Positions 62,101 through 64,000 of a stretch of DNA of 64,000 nucleotides are shown piece after piece; position 1 is the first letter of the stretch, and the number at the start of each line of letters is the position of its first letter. This DNA comes from Imperialibacter sp963977595 (GTDB taxonomy: Bacteria; Bacteroidota; Bacteroidia; Cytophagales; Cyclobacteriaceae). The stretch is taken from NCBI RefSeq assembly GCF_048007035.1, contig NZ_CP180355.1:1612001-1676000 (forward strand), in the 5' to 3' direction. The notes under the pieces are model-generated. The model was not told the origin of the DNA and did not search any database. It was given only the letters and a program-made list of their open reading frames with translations. Position numbers and translations under genes: made by a program.

Positions 62101-64000
62101 ATATTTTCGACCCCTGTTGTGGGTGTAAAATCGGCCAATGGTTGGTCTGTAATCGTGACAGTTTGCCCTGTAGTAGTGATGATACAACCACTTACATTAT
62201 CTGTGACTTCGAGGAATACTTCATAATCACCAGCCAATGTATATGTGTGCTCGGGGCTAGCTAATCCAGAGCTTTGACCGTCCCCAAAATCCCAATCATA
62301 CACTACATCTGCTGAACTGACTGCGCTACTGAATTGAACAAGTGCTTGACTGGTGGCTGTATCCCAACAGCCCCCATTGTAACTAAACGAAACTGTTGGC
62401 CCTTCAGCAATACTAAATAATTCGCTATACTCAGACTGACAACCAGGAATTATTCGTTCTACTTTTACTGTATAATCACCTGCCGATGAAAAAGTTAGCA
62501 TGGGAGAAGCCTCTATTGAAACCTGCTCATCGTTCACATACCATTTATAGCTCACTACTCCGGCAGGATAACCACTATCATCACTTGTGTTGGTAAAGTT
62601 GATTTGATTATTGGTACATAAACTTCCTGACGAGGTAAACGAGGGAGCAGTAACCGCTGGATAAATAGTAATCTCTTTCTCTAATTCATTGGTACACGAA
62701 CCATTGCTCACCTCCAACCGAATGGTGTGAACCCCAGTAGACGAAAAACTCGTGCTGGCGTCTTGCGTCGAGGGGCCTGCTACTCCATCAAAAAACCAGT
62801 CATAGGACACGATATCATCTGACTCGTTGATCGAAATAAAATTTACAGGATTATCAACGCATATGTTGTCATAACTAAAATCAATATCAGGAGAAACTCC
62901 ACTGCCCACCTCCAAACTCTTCACAATCGATGATTTACTCCCACCGCTATGCTCACCAGTAAGCCTGATATACTTCGTTCCTGAACTCGTGTAACTAACC
63001 CCAGTCGGCTCGGAGGCTGTTACATCAACACTCCCCAAGCTACCTTCACAAATCCTGGGAAAACTTATGCGATAAAAATCCTTGCTCGAATAGTTGGCTC
63101 CAATCCCCACCCAGTCTGTCCCCTGAAACGAAAAATCAATCCCATAAACATTGGTATACCCTAACGGCAGACCTCCTACCAGGCTGGCTGTCGGATCACC
63201 CGATAGCCCACTAGCGAAGCTCAACTTGCGAAGCCCGTTCACTCCATCCTGCTGCAGAAAAGCTATCCCCTCCGATCCAAGTATTTCTACGTCCGTTGGC
63301 TGTGACAAACCAGGAACATGAGCACTCAGATCGGTGACATTATCTGATGTCACTGCATCATTCAACACATTCCCAAAGTCTACCCTGAATAACTTCGAAT
63401 TGGAAAACGACGATACAAGGCCATACCAGGTAGATCCTTCTTTCTCTATACTTAATCCCAAAAGCCCTGAACCTCCTGTAATCACAATATCAAGCACCGT
63501 AGGACTAACCGAGCTCAGGTCACTACCCAAATTAATGATCGTCAGCTTAGAGTCACCAAAATTACTCACCACACCATAGAAACTCCCTCCTTCCTGCCTC
63601 ACTTCGATGCTTCTCGGCGTCGATAGCCCCAAACCACTAAAGCTGGTGCCAGTAACGGCGGTATTGCCCAAATCGCTCCCAAAGTCAAGCTTTACCAAAC
63701 TGCCAGAACCATTGATTACAAATCCATAGTAATTGCCTCCCTGCTCCACCACAGACATGTCGTAAGGACTTGAAAAACTCGCTCCACCCACCACTAATTC
63801 AACTGCTGCCGTCGGCTCAAACAAAAGGCTCCCTCCATACGAAAATTGATATACATTATTATTATCTCGGCTCACTCCAAAGCCATACCATAACCCATCT
63901 GTAGTGCTAACCATCGTCATGCTGATCAACGTAACAGAAGACACTATCGACCCCACAGTCGTCGCCTCCGGGCTTGACGTTAAGTCCGAACTACAAAAGT
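56172..64000 (-). CDS. Giant T9SS-exported surface protein with PKD domains and tandem propeller repeats, N-terminus outside window
   Basis: At least 2,608 residues; the frame is open past the window end, so the signal peptide and further repeats lie beyond 64000. It contains about two and a half copies of a 736-residue repeat, each with a six-bladed propeller (blades like WYGFGVSRDNNN, YYGFVINGSGS, FYGVVSNFGDS, WYGLVSSFSNS) and four PKD domains (YDWDFGDGQSS, WAWDFGGQGSS). After the repeats come seven more diverged PKD domains, a CARDB-like segment, and a type A T9SS sorting domain (YPNPVDDRLTFEL; VLSMTGQPMF; GIYLLRVQ). It is probably a surface adhesin or matrix protein. No terminator is obvious downstream. 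Confidence 0.9.
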   Translation of the reverse strand, partial: FCSSDLTSSPEATTVGSIVSSVTLISMTMVSTTDGLWYGFGVSRDNNNVYQFSYGGSLLFEPTAAVELVVGGASFSSPYDMSVVEQGGNYYGFVINGSGSLVKLDFGSDLGNTAVTGTSFSGLGLSTPRSIEVRQEGGSFYGVVSNFGDSKLTIINLGSDLSSVSPTVLDIVITGGSGLLGLSIEKEGSTWYGLVSSFSNSKLFRVDFGNVLNDAVTSDNVTDLSAHVPGLSQPTDVEILGSEGIAFLQQDGVNGLRKLSFASGLSGDPTASLVGGLPLGYTNVYGIDFSFQGTDWVGIGANYSSKDFYRISFPRICEGSLGSVDVTASEPTGVSYTSSGTKYIRLTGEHSGGSKSSIVKSLEVGSGVSPDIDFSYDNICVDNPVNFISINESDDIVSYDWFFDGVAGPSTQDASTSFSSTGVHTIRLEVSNGSCTNELEKEITIYPAVTAPSFTSSGSLCTNNQINFTNTSDDSGYPAGVVSYKWYVNDEQVSIEASPMLTFSSAGDYTVKVERIIPGCQSEYSELFSIAEGPTVSFSYNGGCWDTATSQALVQFSSAVSSADVVYDWDFGDGQSSGLASPEHTYTLAGDYEVFLEVTDNVSGCIITTTGQTVTITDQPLADFTPTTGVENIAVQFIGVDQTGEGDAISSWAWDFGGQGSSTDQSPAFAFSSPSTYDVALTVSTANGCGYTLHKDVEIGASTKAELNITVPAEICIGEGLLIENNSVNAVSYTWDFCSSDLASSPEVAILGSMASSVTLIGMTTASSTDGLWYGFGVSRDNNNVYQFSYGGSLLFEPTAAVELVVGGASFSSPYDMSVVEQGGNYYGFVINGSGSLVKLDFGSDLGNTSVIGTSFSDLGLSTPRSIEVMQEGGSFYGVVSNFGDSKLTIINLGSDLSSVSPTVLDVLITGGSGLLGLSIEKEGSTWYGLVSSFSNSKLFRVDFGNVLNDAVTSDNVTDLSAHVPGLSQPTDVEILGSEGIAFLQQDGVNGLRKLSFASGLSGDPTASLVGGLPLGYTNVYGIDFSFQGTDWVGIGANYSSKDFYRISFPRICEGSLGSVDVTASEPTGVSYTSSGTKYIRLTGEHSGGSKSSIVKSLEVGSGVSPDIDFSYDNICVDNPVNFISINESDDIVSYDWFFDGVAGPSTQDASTSFSSTGVHTIRLEVSNGSCTNELEKEITIYPAVTAPSFTSSGSLCTNNQINFTNTSDDSGYPAGVVSYKWYVNDEQVSIEASPMLTFSSAGDYTVKVERIIPGCQSEYSELFSIAEGPTVSFSYNGGCWDTATSQALVQFSSAVSSADVVYDWDFGDGQSSGLASPEHTYTLAGDYEVFLEVTDNVSGCIITTTGQTVTITDQPLADFTPTTGVENIAVQFIGVDQTGEGDAISSWAWDFGGQGSSTDQSPAFAFSSPSTYDVALTVSTANGCGYTLHKDVEIGASTKAELNITVPAEICIGEGLLIENNSVNAVSYTWDFCSSDLASSPEVAILGSMASSVTLIGMTTASSTDGLWYGFGVSRDNNNVYQFSYGGSLLFEPTAAVELVVGGASFSSPYDMSVVEQGGNYYGFVINGSGSLVKLDFGSDLGNTSVIGTSFSDLGLSTPRSIEVMQEGGSFYGVVSNFGDSKLTIINLGSDLSSVSPTVLDVLITGGSGLLGLSIEKEGSTWYGLVSSFSNSKLFRVDFGNVLNDAVTSDNVTDLSAHVPGLSLPTDVEILGSEGIAFLQQDGVNGLRKLSFASGLSGDPTASLVGGLPLGYTNVYGIDFSFQGTDWVGIGANYSSKDFYRISFPRICEGSLGSVDVTASEPAGVSYTSSGTKYIRLTGTHSGGSKASIVKSLEVGSGVSPDIDFSYDNICLSAPTTFTSTNLSGDITTYSWDFDGDGIEDSTDPNPTYQFSSAGEYEVILTVQNDGGCSNTARQTIGIYDISEPDFSLTYNGGLCSNNTLSLKDGTPDLPPDSLVTWTWDFNGEATILGKDTTYAFATAGEKIITLTVGIPGCEASVSKTINLLEGPTVGFTVGSNCISPTTQFNNTTTGDGITGYTWDFGNGYTSSTKSPETFFKTIGDYQVSLTVRNDLGCETTLTKKVAISAIPKPDFKHDLACSGAAVQFTDQSTAENANITEWSWDFAGLGTSNERNPIFEFPTAGKYTIKLSASSNYGCSKILTREIDVLPSPTVAFLINTGCEGQATTFVDQSAGSANNPIVDRLWSINNQFYSAPTVNEVFKNPGSYDVTLQITTKNLCTISLTKTLQVNELPSVDFGFISACVNELTEFSDLSTSPDDPIISRKWDFAGQASANGPKAYYQFKQAGNYNVSLFLKTEKGCEISISKNVTINNSPVAAFSHSLSVGQLPVKVNFTNESNGATAYSWFVGDGVASVSNEQDISQVFDKEGDYLVSLVAYNEFGCSDTTSTVVTVALPKVDLQLRSVNYTDTEGKLKFILNIANRGSIAQTNFPIEIVVDDRVTISEKYSGTVAPGKSVSHSLQFELVTTNNPVEKVCIKLVPILKDTEFEFSPHDNTNCLSFTEGFLVNNPYPNPVDDRLTFELILPEAGDAEITVLSMTGQPMFSEKYYTLKAGLTAVSLQMAHYTKGIYLLRVQSKGNEAVRRVVKR
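58447..60654 (-). repeat. Tandem repeat copy A (2,208 bp) in the giant surface gene
   Basis: Left copy of a direct repeat with period 2,208 bp (736 codons). Its left end (58447-58914) differs from copy B at scattered bases, but from 58915 onward I see no difference from the sequence 2,208 bases further on. In the protein this is the C-terminal copy. Confidence 0.9.
60655..62862 (-). repeat. Tandem repeat copy B (2,208 bp) in the giant surface gene
   Basis: Middle copy. Its left portion to about 61181 appears identical to copy C and the remainder to copy A. It is in frame with its neighbours, so the repeat number can change without breaking the gene. Confidence 0.9.
62863..64000 (-). repeat. 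Tandem repeat copy C, partial at window end
   Basis: Matches copy B exactly to 63389, then has increasing scattered differences (first at 63390; many after 63900). The window ends within it, so whether more copies follow is unknown. Confidence 0.85.

Noticed and set aside
58447..64000. Tandem repeats as a CRISPR array or mobile element
   Set aside because: The period is 2,208 bp, in frame and wholly protein-coding; there are no spacers, transposase or terminal inverted repeats.

Overview
The window reads as chromosomal DNA of a Bacteroidota bacterium, most likely a marine-type Cytophagales (Flammeovirgaceae/Fulvivirgaceae-like). The reasons are a full-length SprA of the type 9 secretion system (T9SS), several secreted proteins ending in T9SS type A sorting domains, the gene order ruvA-sprA-gcvH, Bacteroidota-only families (DUF4837, DUF4292), an SDR-type threonine dehydrogenase, and repeated promoter boxes of the Bacteroidota primary sigma factor (TTG/TTTG, about 19 bases, TAnnTTTG). 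Almost all of it is ordinary dense chromosome. I see no tRNA, rRNA, CRISPR array, prophage, insertion sequence or plasmid function.

Layout. 1-4.6 kb (+): tail of an FAD oxidoreductase, a propeller/outer-membrane-barrel fusion protein, and yicC. 4.6-14.4 kb (-): two paralogous TonB proteins, a VanZ-like protein, gcvH, and the 7-kb sprA. 14.4-21.6 kb (-): ruvA, maeB, a DUF4837 lipoprotein, a LysM lytic transglycosylase, gatA and tatA. 21.7-28.2 kb (-): an EnvC-like factor, a DUF4292 lipoprotein, a TPR protein, dut, a Wzx-like flippase and an enoyl-CoA hydratase. 28.6-33.2 kb: two T9SS cargo proteins. 33.4-36 kb: a divergent threonine-catabolism locus (tdh / small protein-kbl). 36-41 kb: UspA, DsrE-like, glutamine cyclotransferase, SCP2, TMEM175-like, RDD and UPF0114 proteins. 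41-46 kb: a BNR-repeat secreted protein and two small unknowns. 46-52.6 kb: an ABC/adaptor operon, a small exported protein, an FKBP isomerase, and an NtrC-type regulator with its kinase. 52.6-56 kb: acyl carrier protein, LpxH-like phosphoesterase, glycosyltransferase, phosphoribosyltransferase and an Lrp regulator. 56.2-64 kb (-): a giant PKD/propeller surface protein that runs off the window.

How the parts fit. The common theme is the cell envelope and T9SS. SprA is the outer-membrane translocon; the proteins at 28.6, 30.3 and 56.2 kb carry its C-terminal sorting signal; TonB, EnvC-like, transglycosylase, flippase and LpxH-like proteins serve envelope assembly and transport.

Most notable observations: (1) the signal-peptide segment of sprA lies in a different frame from the rest of the gene, and the break falls on a run of eight T preceded by a terminator-like hairpin; (2) the giant adhesin contains 2,208-bp tandem repeats, with about 2.27 kb apparently identical at that offset, and each repeat holds a six-bladed propeller that seems to be inserted inside a PKD domain; (3) sigma-54-like sites lie at the same distance upstream of both the NtrC-type regulator operon and the ABC/adaptor operon; (4) an orphan minus-strand terminator at 48.27 kb suggests an unannotated transcript. 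All comparisons were done by eye.
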